A DNA stretch of 64,000 nucleotides from Bradyrhizobium sp. AZCC 1719 (GCF_036924525.1 NZ_JAZHRU010000001.1:4369001-4433000); one strand, 5' to 3'; shown: positions 8,077 to 17,233, counted from the first letter of the stretch. Made by a program: numbers and translations. The notes: generated by a model from the letters alone, not told the origin.

Positions 8077-9615
8077 ATGAATATGATCAAGAGCCTTGTT
8101 CTCGGCTCAGCGGCGGGTCTGATCGCCATGAGCGGGGCGCAGGCGGCCGATCTTCCCGTCAAGGCCAAAGCGGTCGAGTACGTCAGGATCTGCTCCCTGT
8201 ATGGCGCGGGATTCTTCTATATCCCGGGCACCGACACCTGCATCAAGCTGGGTGGTTATCTGCGCGTCGACACCACGTTCAATGGCGGTATCCAGGGTGG
8301 ACCGTACTGGTCCGGTGACAACGGCCAGGGCAATCGCTACCGCAACTACTTCAATTCCCGTGCTCGTATGGCGCTGACGGTTGATACCCGTACCGCCACC
8401 GAATACGGCGTCGTTCGTACCTTCGGTCAGGGCGACTTCCAGTTCGACACCATCGGCGGTGCCAACCCGACAACCAACGCGACCTTCACTTCAAACTCGC
8501 TTAATACAGCAGGCGGTGGCTATGTCGCGGTCGAGTTCGCGTTCATCCAGTTCGCCGGTTTCACCTTCGGTAAGTCGGCTTCGGCCTACGCCACGCCGTG
8601 GAACGGCTATCCGGGCAACAACAACTCGTTCTTGATGGGCGGTCCGGACTACGTCACCGGCGTCAACAACATCCAGTACACCGCTCAGTTCGGCAACGGC
8701 GTGTCGGCCACCATCGGCCTCGATGATCCGACCGTGTTCGGTCGCACCTCTGTGCTGAACCTCAGCACGGGCTCGGCCTTCGCCACGGCCGGCTCCAACG
8801 CCTACGGCGGCACGCATGCTCCCGACATCGTCGGCAACATCCGCGTCGACCAGGCCTGGGGTCTGTTCCAGATCGCAGGTAAGGCGCACCTCGTGAACGC
8901 TTCCTACAATGTCCTCGGCGCCGGCGGCGTTCCGAACCAGCTGTCGGAAATCTCCGGTCACCCCGAAGACAAGTGGGGCGGTGCTGTGACGGCTGCGTTG
9001 CAGATCAAGAACATCCCGACCGGTGCGGGCGACGACATCAAGATCGACGCCACCTACGCCAAGGGCTCCACCAAGTCGGTGGTCTCCACGAGCAGTGCCT
9101 CGCCGAGCTTCGTGATGTTCGGCGATACCAGCCGTGCGGGCGCCTACCAGAGCGTCGGCTTCGGCCAGACGGCTGACGGTGTCTACCTGCCCGGCTTCAC
9201 CGACGGCATCAAGCTGGTGGATTCGTGGGGTATCCGTGGTGCGTACAACCACAACTGGGATCCCTATTGGTCGACCAGCCTCTGGGGCAGCTACGGTCAG
9301 GTGCGTTACGGCGGCAACACCGCGGATATCAGCTCGGCCAAGGGTGCCTGGTGCGCCGCCTACAGCGCCGGCAAGACCGTGTCTTTGGACTACGGCTGCA
9401 ACCCGGACTTCAACTTTGCCCAGGTTGGTCTGACCACCCGCTGGACTCCCGTCAAGAACCTGACGTTCTCGGCTGAAGTCGGTGCGTTCTTCCTCGACCA
9501 GAAGATGAGCGGTGCTGCCACCCTGTCAGCGACGGCTCCCAAGCCGAACACTGTGTACGAGTTCAAGGACCAGAGCACCGTGTTCCTGAACGTTCGCGCT
9601 CAGCGCAACTTCTGA
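8077..9615 (+). CDS. Porin_2-type trimeric porin
   Basis: A 512-residue outer-membrane porin of the alphaproteobacterial Porin_2 (Omp2b-like) family. Signal peptide MNMIKSLVLGSAAGLIAMSG is followed by AADLPVKAKAVEYVRICSLYGAGFFYIPGTDTCIKLGG, the hallmark start of these proteins, and then alternating beta strands ending in FLNVRAQRNF with the terminal Phe used for outer-membrane insertion. The ATG at 8077 follows GGAGG. A long leader with a stem-loop precedes it and a strong terminator follows. It should be a major non-specific diffusion channel. Confidence 0.93.
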   Translation: MNMIKSLVLGSAAGLIAMSGAQAADLPVKAKAVEYVRICSLYGAGFFYIPGTDTCIKLGGYLRVDTTFNGGIQGGPYWSGDNGQGNRYRNYFNSRARMALTVDTRTATEYGVVRTFGQGDFQFDTIGGANPTTNATFTSNSLNTAGGGYVAVEFAFIQFAGFTFGKSASAYATPWNGYPGNNNSFLMGGPDYVTGVNNIQYTAQFGNGVSATIGLDDPTVFGRTSVLNLSTGSAFATAGSNAYGGTHAPDIVGNIRVDQAWGLFQIAGKAHLVNASYNVLGAGGVPNQLSEISGHPEDKWGGAVTAALQIKNIPTGAGDDIKIDATYAKGSTKSVVSTSSASPSFVMFGDTSRAGAYQSVGFGQTADGVYLPGFTDGIKLVDSWGIRGAYNHNWDPYWSTSLWGSYGQVRYGGNTADISSAKGAWCAAYSAGKTVSLDYGCNPDFNFAQVGLTTRWTPVKNLTFSAEVGAFFLDQKMSGAATLSATAPKPNTVYEFKDQSTVFLNVRAQRNF

Positions 9616-9646
9616 TCCGGATCGTCCGATCGCTATGCAACAGAGA

Positions 9647-9673
9647 CCCCCAGCGGAAAGCCGCTGGGGGTTT
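9647..9673 (+). terminator. rho-independent terminator of the porin gene
   Basis: Perfect 10-bp stem CCCCCAGCGG/CCGCTGGGGG with loop AAAG followed by TTTAGTTTT, 31 bases past the stop codon. Confidence 0.88.
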
Positions 9674-9779
9674 AGTTTTGGATAACTCTCCGGGAATCTA
9701 TCACGCGGGAAGCGTTCGCGAATGGGGCGGCATAACAAAAGCTTGAAGACCTCAAAAAATCTAAAAATATGATTTACTC

Positions 9780-9791
9780 ATGTAATTACAT
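9780..9791. promoter_or_regulatory. 12-bp palindrome in an AT-rich patch
   Basis: ATGTAATTACAT is a perfect palindrome inside an AT-rich stretch (about 9740-9800) that contrasts with the GC-rich surroundings. It could be an operator for the transcript that ends at 9913, but no gene is assigned to it. Confidence 0.3.
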
Positions 9792-9882
9792 AATCTAATG
9801 TGAGCTCAAGATAGCCAGCCAAGCTCTTTGGTTGCCTCTCGATCAGAAGGAAACACAACACTCCTTCATGATAAACCTCCGA

Positions 9883-9913
9883 AACCTCCGGCAATGCCCT
9901 GCCGGGGGTTTTT
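9883..9913 (+). terminator. orphan rho-independent terminator
   Basis: An 11-bp stem with one G-T wobble (AACCTCCGGCA/TGCCGGGGGTT, loop ATGCCC) ends in TTTTT. The porin already has its own terminator at 9647, so this one would end a separate short transcript from the 9740-9880 region, possibly a small RNA. Confidence 0.6.
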
Positions 9914-10011
9914 CGTTTTTGGACGGGCTGCGGCGGCAACGCGTGATCCGGTTGGCTCTTCCCGGCCTCGATCGAGCCGCGCTACCGAATCACGAGAATC
10001 ATGTGAATGGG

Positions 10012-10086
10012 TGGTGCCGGCTGAGGGGATTGAACCCCCGACCTTCGGTTTACAAAACCGCTGCTCTACCGCTGAGCTAAGCCGGC
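10012..10086 (-). tRNA. tRNA-Thr (anticodon TGT)
   Basis: On the minus strand the acceptor GCCGGCT pairs with AGCCGGC, the D and T arms are canonical (GGTTCAATCCC in the T loop), and the anticodon loop TTTGTAA carries TGT. The CCA end is encoded. Confidence 0.97.
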
Positions 10087-10256
10087 GAAATTGAAGCGAT
10101 GGGCGAGCGGTGAGCTATCCACCGACTTGGTCCGATCGCGGCTCGAATACCAGACTTGCCGGCAAAGGGCCAGAACCTCCGCGTCCCGCCCAGCCAGTCC
10201 CGCGCACGGGAAAGGCGGCCCATCGATCGCCCTTTCTGTGCTCGATTCGGCTGGGC

Positions 10257-10703
10257 TTACTGGCAAATGTGCCTGCGGCCGTCATCGCCGCGGAACCAGG
10301 TGCCGGGGGTACAGACAAAACCGTTGCGCCGGGCGTATTCGCCGCCGCCGATCGGGGCCTTGGCGGCGGCGACCGGGGCGGTCGCGATGGCTGCGGCGGT
10401 CCCCACAGCCCCGCCGACGACTCCGGCCGCGACGTCGCCCGGCCCGAAGCCGTTGTCGTAGCGGTTATAGCTGTTGCGCCAGGTGCGATCCCGATAGGTG
10501 CGATCCCGATAGGCCTGATCGCGATAGATCTGCCGCTGGTAACTGCCGGTATAGGGATTTCCCGGTCCCTTGTTCTGGCAGTTGGCGTTTGGATAAAATT
10601 GCGCGCAATAGCCGGGATTTCGGATGACCTCCTGCGCGGTGGCGGGGCTAGCGAGCGCCGACATTACTACCGCGGCGGCGGCGAGGATTCCGGATTTTGT
10701 CAT
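10257..10703 (-). CDS. exported BA14K-like protein
   Basis: A 148-residue protein with signal peptide MTKSGILAAAAVVMSALASP. The mature part contains CAQFYPNANCQNKGPGNPYTG, a tyrosine/arginine repeat zone (YRDQAYRDRTYRDRTWR), a small hydrophobic Ala/Gly segment (about VAAGVVGGAVGTAAAIATAP) and a C-terminal CTPGTWFRGDDGRRHIC. The layout resembles BA14K-like bradyrhizobial envelope proteins. The ATG at 10703 fits the signal peptide. Role unknown, probably envelope. Confidence 0.65.
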   Translation of the reverse strand: MTKSGILAAAAVVMSALASPATAQEVIRNPGYCAQFYPNANCQNKGPGNPYTGSYQRQIYRDQAYRDRTYRDRTWRNSYNRYDNGFGPGDVAAGVVGGAVGTAAAIATAPVAAAKAPIGGGEYARRNGFVCTPGTWFRGDDGRRHICQ

Positions 10704-10876
10704 GGGGGTACCCCGTTGCTGGTCGTGTGGGCTAAGCACGCCCCGCTGCCGATCGTTCCGGTGTTCGCATTCCGGTTGAGTAAAACCAGCGTGATGCCGG
10801 TCAACGGGAAGGCACCGGGCACCGCAATTTCGGTTGTGCGATCCTCAAGTCGGTTGAAGTTCCGGCTTCTTGTCAC

Positions 10877-11095
10877 TTGAAGGATCGGGGAATTTGCTTC
10901 AGCCGCGCCGGTGCCCACTACCGCTGCGACGAGGTCCATCTGCGCGGCTATCTTGCAATCGGCGAGAACGCCGCCGAAAAGCGAGCGTGCTACGCCGCGG
11001 GCGGCTCGATCATGCGCACCGTGCTCTACAACGAACAGGCCGACCGCTGCTCCTGGGCGTCGATGATCAGCCTGTTCGGTGAAGTCTTGACCTGA
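10877..11095 (+). CDS. cysteine-rich short coding remnant or small protein
   Basis: A 72-residue frame from TTG with strong GC-rich third-position bias and sequence such as AGAHYRCDEVHLRGYLAIGENAAEKRACYAAGG. The frame stays open upstream of the TTG and no ribosome site is present, so it may be the 3' end of a decayed gene rather than an intact small protein. No family recognised. Confidence 0.4.
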   Translation: MKDRGICFSRAGAHYRCDEVHLRGYLAIGENAAEKRACYAAGGSIMRTVLYNEQADRCSWASMISLFGEVLT

Positions 11096-11146
11096 CAAAG
11101 GTTTCGGCGTGGTGTTTGATCGGATCGTAGAGAGAGCAGGGGGCGT

Positions 11147-11842
11147 ATGTTCGGAATTCTGGGGCTGGGGTTTTTGCTGGGCATGCAGCATGCGCTCGAA
11201 GCCGATCATATCGCCGCCGTCTCCAGCATCGCCGCGCGCCGCAGCCATGTGGCCGATATCGTCAAGCATGGGCTGACCTGGGGGCTCGGCCATACGCTTA
11301 CCTTGTTCGCCTTTGCCGGCCTCGCCATTCTGCTCGGCCGCGCGATCCCGGACGGCGTTGCCCGGCCGCTCGAGACCGCCGTCGGCCTCATGCTGGTCGG
11401 CCTCGGGGCGCATGTGCTGTGGCGGCTGTGGCGCGATAGGGTGCATTTTCATCAACACGGTCATGGCGACGGCACGGTGCATTTCCACGCCCACAGCCAT
11501 GCCGGCGAAATCACGCCGCACGCCCGCGCCGCTCACATCCACGAACATGGTTTCCGCTGGCGGACCCTGCTGGTCGGCCTGATGCACGGCATGGCGGGCT
11601 CGGCCGCACTTCTGGTGCTCGCGGTCACGCAGGCGTCCAGCCCTGCCGTCGGGCTCGGCTATATCGCATTGTTCGGCGTCGGCTCGATGATCGGCATGGG
11701 CGCGCTGTCGACCGCGATCGCGGTGCCGCTTGCGGTCTCCGCCCGCTGGCTCACCTGGGCCAATCGCAGCTTGCAAGGGGCGGTGGGGCTGGCCACCATC
11801 GCGATCGGAATTATGACGGTGGTCGAGACGGTGTTGGCGTGA
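11147..11842 (+). CDS. NiCoT-type nickel/cobalt transporter, UreH-like
   Basis: A 231-residue membrane protein with about six hydrophobic helices. The first helix carries HALEADH (His15, Asp20, His21), the H-x4-D-H metal motif of the NiCoT/UreH family. A long His-rich cytosolic loop (HFHQHGHGDGTVHFHAHSHAGE, then HARAAHIHEHG) lies mid-protein and probably buffers metal. The family imports Ni2+ or Co2+ for urease, hydrogenase or cobalamin. No such gene is adjacent, so the metal is not decided. Confidence 0.88.
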   Translation: MFGILGLGFLLGMQHALEADHIAAVSSIAARRSHVADIVKHGLTWGLGHTLTLFAFAGLAILLGRAIPDGVARPLETAVGLMLVGLGAHVLWRLWRDRVHFHQHGHGDGTVHFHAHSHAGEITPHARAAHIHEHGFRWRTLLVGLMHGMAGSAALLVLAVTQASSPAVGLGYIALFGVGSMIGMGALSTAIAVPLAVSARWLTWANRSLQGAVGLATIAIGIMTVVETVLA

Positions 11843-11915
11843 CGCGGCATCGTCTCAGCGTTAGGGGCCGGTGAACAATTACAAGAAACAATCATAAAGT
11901 GTTGGAGGAAATAGA

Positions 11916-12890
11916 ATGAAGCGCCGAGATTTTCTGGCCGGAAGCGCCGCGTGTTCGCTGGCGGCGATGACGGGCGAGGCATTCGCGCAGGCCGGGCCAT
12001 TGACCAAAATCATCTTTCCCTTTGCCGCCGGCGGCGGCGGGGACGCACTTTGCCGGTTGCTGGCGCAGCACATCAGCCCATTGCTCGATCGCAACATCAT
12101 CGTCGAGAACCGCACCGGCGGCGACGGGCTGATCGGCATCAAGGCGGTGAAGGGGGCCAATCCCGACGGCACCACCATCCTCGTCACCACGGGGCCGACG
12201 ATGTATCTCTTGCCGATGGTCGAGACCACGCCGAGCTTCGACGCGGCAAAGGATTTCGTTCCGGTCAGCCAGCTCGTGCGGTTCGAATTCTGCGTCTTCG
12301 TCGGCAAAGCCGTCCCGGCCGAGGTCAAGGATTTCAAGCAATTCGTCGCCTGGCTGAAAGCCAATCCGGATCAGGCCACGTTCGGCGTGCCGAGCAACGG
12401 TACCATTCCGCATTTTACCGGCTCGCGGCTTGAGCAGGCGCTGGGCGTCAAGCTGACCCGTGTGGCCTATCGCGGCAGCGCGCCGATCATCAACGACCTC
12501 GTCGGCGGCCACATGCCATTCGCGATTTCCACATTGACCGATGCCATTCCGCAGCATCGCGCGGGCAACCTCCGGATTCTCGCGGTCGGCAGCGCGCAGC
12601 GCTCGCCGTTCCTGCCCGACGCGCCGACGCTTAGGGAGAGCGGCGTCGATCTGGTGGCGGATGCCTGGTACGGCATGTGGCTGCCGGCAGGCGCCTCGCC
12701 GGATCATGCGAAAAAGCTGAGCGGGGCAGTCGCCACCGCGCTCGCCAAGCCGGAGGTTAAGGAGAAGCTCGCAGTGATCGGCCTGATCCCGGTCGGCTCG
12801 ACGCCCGAAGGCCTGACGAAGGAGCTCGCCGCCAACACCGCCTTCTGGCAGCCGATCGTGAAGGAGACGGGCTACAAGATCACGAACTAG
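11916..12890 (+). CDS. TctC/Bug-type periplasmic solute-binding protein
   Basis: A 324-residue protein with an MKRRDFLAGSAACSL twin-arginine-like signal and the Bug/TctC fold: IIFPFAAGGGGDALCRLLAQ (carboxylate-binding loop), NRTGGDGLIGIKAVKGANPDG, YRGSAPIINDLVGGHMPFAI, and the C-terminal GSTPEGLTKELAANTAFWQPIVKE. These proteins bind carboxylates for tripartite tricarboxylate transporters. The TctA/TctB permeases are not adjacent, which is common for orphan Bug proteins. The start is set by GGAGGAAATAGA before the ATG. Confidence 0.92.
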   Translation: MKRRDFLAGSAACSLAAMTGEAFAQAGPLTKIIFPFAAGGGGDALCRLLAQHISPLLDRNIIVENRTGGDGLIGIKAVKGANPDGTTILVTTGPTMYLLPMVETTPSFDAAKDFVPVSQLVRFEFCVFVGKAVPAEVKDFKQFVAWLKANPDQATFGVPSNGTIPHFTGSRLEQALGVKLTRVAYRGSAPIINDLVGGHMPFAISTLTDAIPQHRAGNLRILAVGSAQRSPFLPDAPTLRESGVDLVADAWYGMWLPAGASPDHAKKLSGAVATALAKPEVKEKLAVIGLIPVGSTPEGLTKELAANTAFWQPIVKETGYKITN

Positions 12891-12930
12891 CTAGTTAGTT
12901 AGCGCAGGGCACCCGGCTTGCACCGACGAA

Positions 12931-12957
12931 AAAATGGCCCCTTGAAGGGGCCATTTT
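12931..12957. terminator. bidirectional terminator
   Basis: A 12-bp perfect stem (AAAATGGCCCCT/AGGGGCCATTTT, loop TGA) with A and T runs on either side serves the TctC-like gene and the convergent gene at 12976. Confidence 0.85.
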
Positions 12958-12975
12958 CACGCGTCAGCATCTTTA

Positions 12976-13227
12976 CTAGTCGTCCCAGTAGTGACGCCGG
13001 ATGACGACGTCTCGGTCGCCATAATAGTTATGGTTGCGGTGGTACCATCCGCGACGCAAGCCGCGATCGCGTTCATAGAAGCCGAAGCGGGGACCACCGT
13101 AGTAACGGTCACCGTAATAGTCGCGATCACCGCCCACATAGACGCCAAATCCGCCTGCGCTGGCTGCTGTGGGCGCACCGATGGCGACCGTCGCCAACGC
13201 GGCCAGCACGTAAAAGAATTTCCTCAT
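12976..13227 (-). CDS. small exported Tyr/Arg/Gly-rich protein
   Basis: An 83-residue protein with signal peptide MRKFFYVLAALATVAIGAP and a mature part dominated by Tyr, Arg, Asp and Gly (GGDRDYYGDRYYGGPRFGFYERDRG). The ATG at 13227 follows GGAGAGGAACA. It belongs to the small tyrosine-rich exported proteins seen repeatedly in this genome (compare 25998). Function unknown. Confidence 0.65.
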   Translation of the reverse strand: MRKFFYVLAALATVAIGAPTAASAGGFGVYVGGDRDYYGDRYYGGPRFGFYERDRGLRRGWYHRNHNYYGDRDVVIRRHYWDD

Positions 13228-13566
13228 TGTTCCTCTCCATTCGCTGCTACCCGAGGAAAACGAATGCCGCCTTGGCCTGTTGCAGGGAACACCAGGAAAC
13301 TTTCTTGAATACGCGTTCACCATCATTGCAATGCATGTTCATTGCGCCGATTGCGCCGCGATTCGAACGCGTCGCCTAATCCACGAGCGTGATGAGATTG
13401 CAGCGCCGTCGTTCGATCTAGCCGGTGCGAAGGCCGAAAGTCTGCTTTAATCTGGAAGCTGATGGAGCATTGACCAAAATCAAGCTGGCACACAAAGGAG
13501 GGTTCCTTGGGCAGTGAAGGTAGAGCGACGCACACGCCGCGTGAAAAACCTGCTGCATAGCTTGTC
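13228..13566. other. intergenic region, nothing recognised
   Basis: Divergent spacer between the small exported gene and the MBL-fold gene. No ORF with coding bias, no clear repeat or hairpin. Confidence 0.4.
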
Positions 13567-14586
13567 ATGCGACCGATCTTCCATCCGAGTCTGGTCAACG
13601 GTCGCTACGGCGACCCGACCGTCTATGTGGAGACGCTGTTCAAGACGCACAGCGTGCTGTTCGATCTCGGGGAAATCGCTTCACTGTCACCGCGGAAGAT
13701 ACGACGCGTCGATCAGATCTTCGTCTCGCATGCGCATATCGATCATTTCGTGGGCTTCGATCATCTGCTCCGTTTGCACGTAGGACTGGAGAAAACTGTA
13801 CATCTTTACGGCCCGGCTGGCTTTGCCGAGCGCGTCTTTCACAAGCTTCAGGCCTATCGATGGAATCTGGTCGAGAGCTACGGCGCCGATCTGGTCTTCG
13901 TTGTCAGCGAACTTGAGACGCCGAACTCGATCTCGACCAGGCAGTTCCGATTGAAGAAGGCCTTTGCCGCGGAACCGCCGGTGTCGAAGACAATTCTTGA
14001 CGGCGTCCTGTCCGACGAGCGGACCTGCCGGGTTTCAGCCGCCATCCTCGAGCACGGCACGCCCTGCCTGGGCTTTGCCCTGCAGGAGGCGGCCCATGTC
14101 AACATTTGGAAGAATAGACTATCCGAGCGCGGGCTTCCGGTCGGTCCGTGGTTGCAGTGGCTCAAGCAGGCGGTTGTGGAAGGCCGGCCGGACGATCATT
14201 TGATACGGATCGATGGGGCGGCGGCTTCGGACGGTCGCCTCGAGCCGCTCGGCAACCTGCGTGACCTCCTGACGGTCACTGCCGGCCAGAAAATCGCCTA
14301 TGTTACCGACGTTGTCGATACGCCGGCCAATCGCACCGCCATCGTGGCGCTCGTTCAGAATGCGGACATCCTCTTCATTGAGGCGGCGTTCGCAGGCACA
14401 GATGCCGCATTGGCGAGGGACCGGGGCCATCTCACAACGACGGCTGCCGGAGAAATTGCGCGGGAAGCCAATGTACGCCGTGTCGAGCCGTTTCACTTCT
14501 CTCCGCGCTATGCGGGAGAGGAGGAGCAGATGCTGGCCGAGGTGACGACGGCGTTCAGGGGGCCCACATCTGACGCAAGAACCTGA
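13567..14586 (+). CDS. MBL-fold metal-dependent hydrolase, RNase Z-like
   Basis: A 339-residue cytosolic protein with the metallo-beta-lactamase motif HAHIDH (residues 55-60) after VFDLGE-type strands, then LLRLHVGLEKTVHLYGP, and later metal ligands in EHGTP, YVTDV and RGHLTT. The arrangement is like RNase Z/ElaC and related phosphodiesterases, but the sequence is long and divergent for tRNA processing. CapA-like protein follows after 11 bases in the same direction, so the two are probably co-transcribed. Confidence 0.82.
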   Translation: MRPIFHPSLVNGRYGDPTVYVETLFKTHSVLFDLGEIASLSPRKIRRVDQIFVSHAHIDHFVGFDHLLRLHVGLEKTVHLYGPAGFAERVFHKLQAYRWNLVESYGADLVFVVSELETPNSISTRQFRLKKAFAAEPPVSKTILDGVLSDERTCRVSAAILEHGTPCLGFALQEAAHVNIWKNRLSERGLPVGPWLQWLKQAVVEGRPDDHLIRIDGAAASDGRLEPLGNLRDLLTVTAGQKIAYVTDVVDTPANRTAIVALVQNADILFIEAAFAGTDAALARDRGHLTTTAAGEIAREANVRRVEPFHFSPRYAGEEEQMLAEVTTAFRGPTSDART

Positions 14587-14597
14587 GCGGAATTTTT

Positions 14598-15746
14598 ATG
14601 CTCGAGGAAAGACGTTTGCGGGCTGGACATCGGAAATTGGTACGACTCTTTCTATGCGGAGATGTCATGTGCGGCCGCGGCATCGACCAGGTGTTGGCGC
14701 ACCCCTGCAGCCCCGAGATTTACGAACATTACGTGCGATCGGCGGAGGGGTACGTGCTGCTCGCCGAGCAGGCGAACGGACCCATTCCGCGGCGCAACGG
14801 GCCGTCCTACGTTTGGGGCGCTGCGCTGGACCAGTTGGCGCGCATGCAGCCCGATGCGCGGATCATCAATCTCGAAACGGCAGTGACCCGCAGCAACGAC
14901 CGCATGAACAAGGGCATCAACTACCGCATGAGCCCCGAGAATGCAGAATGCCTCGCGGCGGCCGAGATCGACTGCTGCGTATTGGCCAACAATCATGTGC
15001 TCGATTGGGGCCGCGCCGGCTTGCTGGAGACGCTGACTACTCTGCAAAAACTCAACGTCAAGACAACGGGCGCGGGGCGCAACGATCATGAAGCGCGCGC
15101 ACCCGCAGTGCTGAACCTTGGCAAAGCGCGGCTCTTGATCTTTTCGTTTGGATCGACATCGAGCGGCATCCCGCTCGAATGGGCTGCGACGTCAGACACT
15201 CCGGGCGTCAACTTGCTGCCGGACCTCTCCGAGGAGAGTGCGTCAGAGGTCGCCGACCAGGTCATGGCGCTCAGGAGGCCGGGCGATCTCGTCGTCGTTT
15301 CGATCCATTGGGGATCCAATTGGGGATATCACATTCCCCAAGAGCAGAGAATTCTGGCCCGGGCCCTCATCGACAGGGCAGGCGTGTCGATCGTTCACGG
15401 GCATTCCTCGCATCATCCGCGAGCGATCGAGATTTATCGAGACCGCCTCATCCTCTATGGCTGCGGTGATTTCCTGAACGACTATGAAGGCATCAGTGGT
15501 TACGAGCGCTACCGTGACGACCTTGCCTTGATGTATTTCGCCGACCTGGATCCGACCAGCGGAAGCCTCCATGCGCTCAAACTGGTTCCCCTGCAGATCA
15601 AGAACTTTCGTCTCTCCATTCCATCGCGGCAGGACATCGAATGGATCCAGCAGACACTGGATGGGAGATGTCGGATGTTCGGAACAAGGGTCATTCCTGA
15701 TTCCGAACGGCAGCTTGTCGTTGTCGGGCCTCGGGCAGGGACCTAA
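14598..15746 (+). CDS. CapA-family protein (poly-gamma-glutamate synthesis-type metallophosphatase fold)
   Basis: A 382-residue protein with CapA/PGA_cap landmarks: LFLCGDVMCGRG near the N-terminus, IINLETAVTRSND, CCVLANNHVLDWGRAGLLETL, VVVSIHWGSNWGYHIPQEQ and IVHGHSSHHPRAIEIY. These are the metal-site motifs of a calcineurin-like fold. No CapB, CapC or signal peptide is seen, so a polymer-synthesis role should not be assumed; cytosolic CapA homologues of unknown substrate are common. It is probably in one unit with the MBL-fold gene. Confidence 0.85.
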   Translation: MLEERRLRAGHRKLVRLFLCGDVMCGRGIDQVLAHPCSPEIYEHYVRSAEGYVLLAEQANGPIPRRNGPSYVWGAALDQLARMQPDARIINLETAVTRSNDRMNKGINYRMSPENAECLAAAEIDCCVLANNHVLDWGRAGLLETLTTLQKLNVKTTGAGRNDHEARAPAVLNLGKARLLIFSFGSTSSGIPLEWAATSDTPGVNLLPDLSEESASEVADQVMALRRPGDLVVVSIHWGSNWGYHIPQEQRILARALIDRAGVSIVHGHSSHHPRAIEIYRDRLILYGCGDFLNDYEGISGYERYRDDLALMYFADLDPTSGSLHALKLVPLQIKNFRLSIPSRQDIEWIQQTLDGRCRMFGTRVIPDSERQLVVVGPRAGT

Positions 15747-15956
15747 CCCTGGTCACGCCCGCTTTCGGCGCGACGCGGACCCATCTGCGAACGCCCCGAT
15801 GCTTCGCGCGTTGATGACGGATAGCGCGCTCTACCGCTGCGAGGAAAGAGGCGATCCAATGGTCGAGGATCCAGCCGGCCTGGCCAAGTCCTCCCTGGCC
15901 AAGTCCTCGATTGCCTTGTTTTGCTTGTAACGTCTGCGTCATGATCAGGCACCTTT

Positions 15957-15984
15957 GCCACCGGAGAGCAGTGCTCCCGGTGGC
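15957..15984. other. hairpin between convergent genes
   Basis: GCCACCGG/CCGGTGGC stem with an inner GAGC/GCTC stem and AGT loop lies between the CapA-like gene and the convergent methyltransferase gene. No T-run on either strand, so terminator function is uncertain. Confidence 0.4.
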
Positions 15985-16008
15985 GTAAGAAACGACACGC
16001 GGTCAGAA

Positions 16009-17082
16009 TTATCGCCGCGCTTCGAGCACGATGTTGAAGGGTGTCTCGGCCGCGATCCGGACACGGCTAAACCCGGCTTCGCGCAGAACCGCTTCCAACC
16101 GTTTTGGTCCTGCCTGCCCACCGAGGGCGAGCCCGACCTCCTGCGCCAGGGAAACCGGCGTGCAGATCATGGTGGAGCCGGCATAATAGAGGCGGCCGAC
16201 CGGATTGATGTTGTCCTCCAGCCGGTCTCCTGCAAGCGGCTCCACGGCCATGAACGTGCCGTCAGGGGCGAGGGCCTGCAGAATGCGGCTCGCCGCGCCG
16301 ACGGGATCACCAAGGTCGTGCAGCGCGTCGAAACAACAGATCAGGTCGAAATTGCCGCCAACAAAATTCTTGGCCGTGGCGACATCAAATTCCGTCCTGG
16401 CTGCTACGCCGTCGCGTTTCGCGGCGTCGCGGGCGCAGGCGATTGAATCTTCGTGGTTGTCGATCCCGAGAAATCTCGACTGTTCGAACGCTTTCGCCAT
16501 CAGGATGGTTGAGATGCCATGGCCGCAGCCGATATCCGCGACCCGCGCACCGCGGCCGAGTTTTTCGACCACGCCGTCCAATGCGGGGAGCCATTCCTGC
16601 ACCAGATGGGCCTTGTAGCTCACGCCGAAGAAGCGCGACATTCCGCTGAACAGGCAATTGCATCGCTCGTGATAGCCGGCGGCGGCGCCGTTGCGGAAAG
16701 CCTTGCTCACCTTGGGCTGGTCAACCATCACGGCCTGGCAAACCTCGAACGAGCCCAGCATGTAGACCGGACTGTCAGGATTGCCGAACACCATGGCCTG
16801 TTCGGGATTCATGGAGAAGCGCTTGGTCGTAGCGTCATAGTCCAGATAGCCGGCGGCGGCGTGGGCGCTGAGCCATTCGCGCACAAGGCGCTCGACTGTT
16901 CCGGTCCGGCGCGCCAGTTCTTCCGGCGTCACCGGTCCCGACGCGGCGAGCGCGCTGTACAATCCGAGTTCGTCACCAATGCGCACCAGCGGCGCAATCA
17001 TGGCGGCGCCGAGATCGCCCAATATCCGCGTAACAAATACTTCCAGCTTCTGCTCGTTTAATTCTCTGACCAAAATGTTCAT
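16009..17082 (-). CDS. SAM-dependent methyltransferase with N-terminal winged helix
   Basis: A 357-residue protein. Residues about 20-90 form a winged-helix-like dimerisation domain (GLYSALAASGPVTPEELARRTGTVERLVREWL), followed by a class I methyltransferase domain with motif I VADIGCGHGISTILMA, FLGIDNHEDSIACAR and the later DLICCFDALHDLGDP. The layout matches Rv2258c-like or O-methyltransferase-like proteins acting on small molecules. The ATG at 17082 is preceded by AAAGGAGG. The divergent AraC regulator is a likely controller. Confidence 0.88.
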   Translation of the reverse strand: MNILVRELNEQKLEVFVTRILGDLGAAMIAPLVRIGDELGLYSALAASGPVTPEELARRTGTVERLVREWLSAHAAAGYLDYDATTKRFSMNPEQAMVFGNPDSPVYMLGSFEVCQAVMVDQPKVSKAFRNGAAAGYHERCNCLFSGMSRFFGVSYKAHLVQEWLPALDGVVEKLGRGARVADIGCGHGISTILMAKAFEQSRFLGIDNHEDSIACARDAAKRDGVAARTEFDVATAKNFVGGNFDLICCFDALHDLGDPVGAASRILQALAPDGTFMAVEPLAGDRLEDNINPVGRLYYAGSTMICTPVSLAQEVGLALGGQAGPKRLEAVLREAGFSRVRIAAETPFNIVLEARR

Positions 17083-17233
17083 TGCTGCCTCCTTTGGCGC
17101 GATGGGACATAGGTCCTCGCGGGGGTGCGGCAAATGACCGGACTGCCGGATGGCTTGACTGAGCGTCTGAATCCTTCCTATTTTTGCCGTTCGTCCGAGA
17201 CGCGTGGCCGAGCGTCCGATTGGAGCTGCGACT

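Noticed and set aside
10700..11776. A 358-residue minus-strand frame across the NiCoT gene
   Set aside because: It is a shadow of the clear NiCoT gene on the plus strand and runs into the BA14K-like gene.
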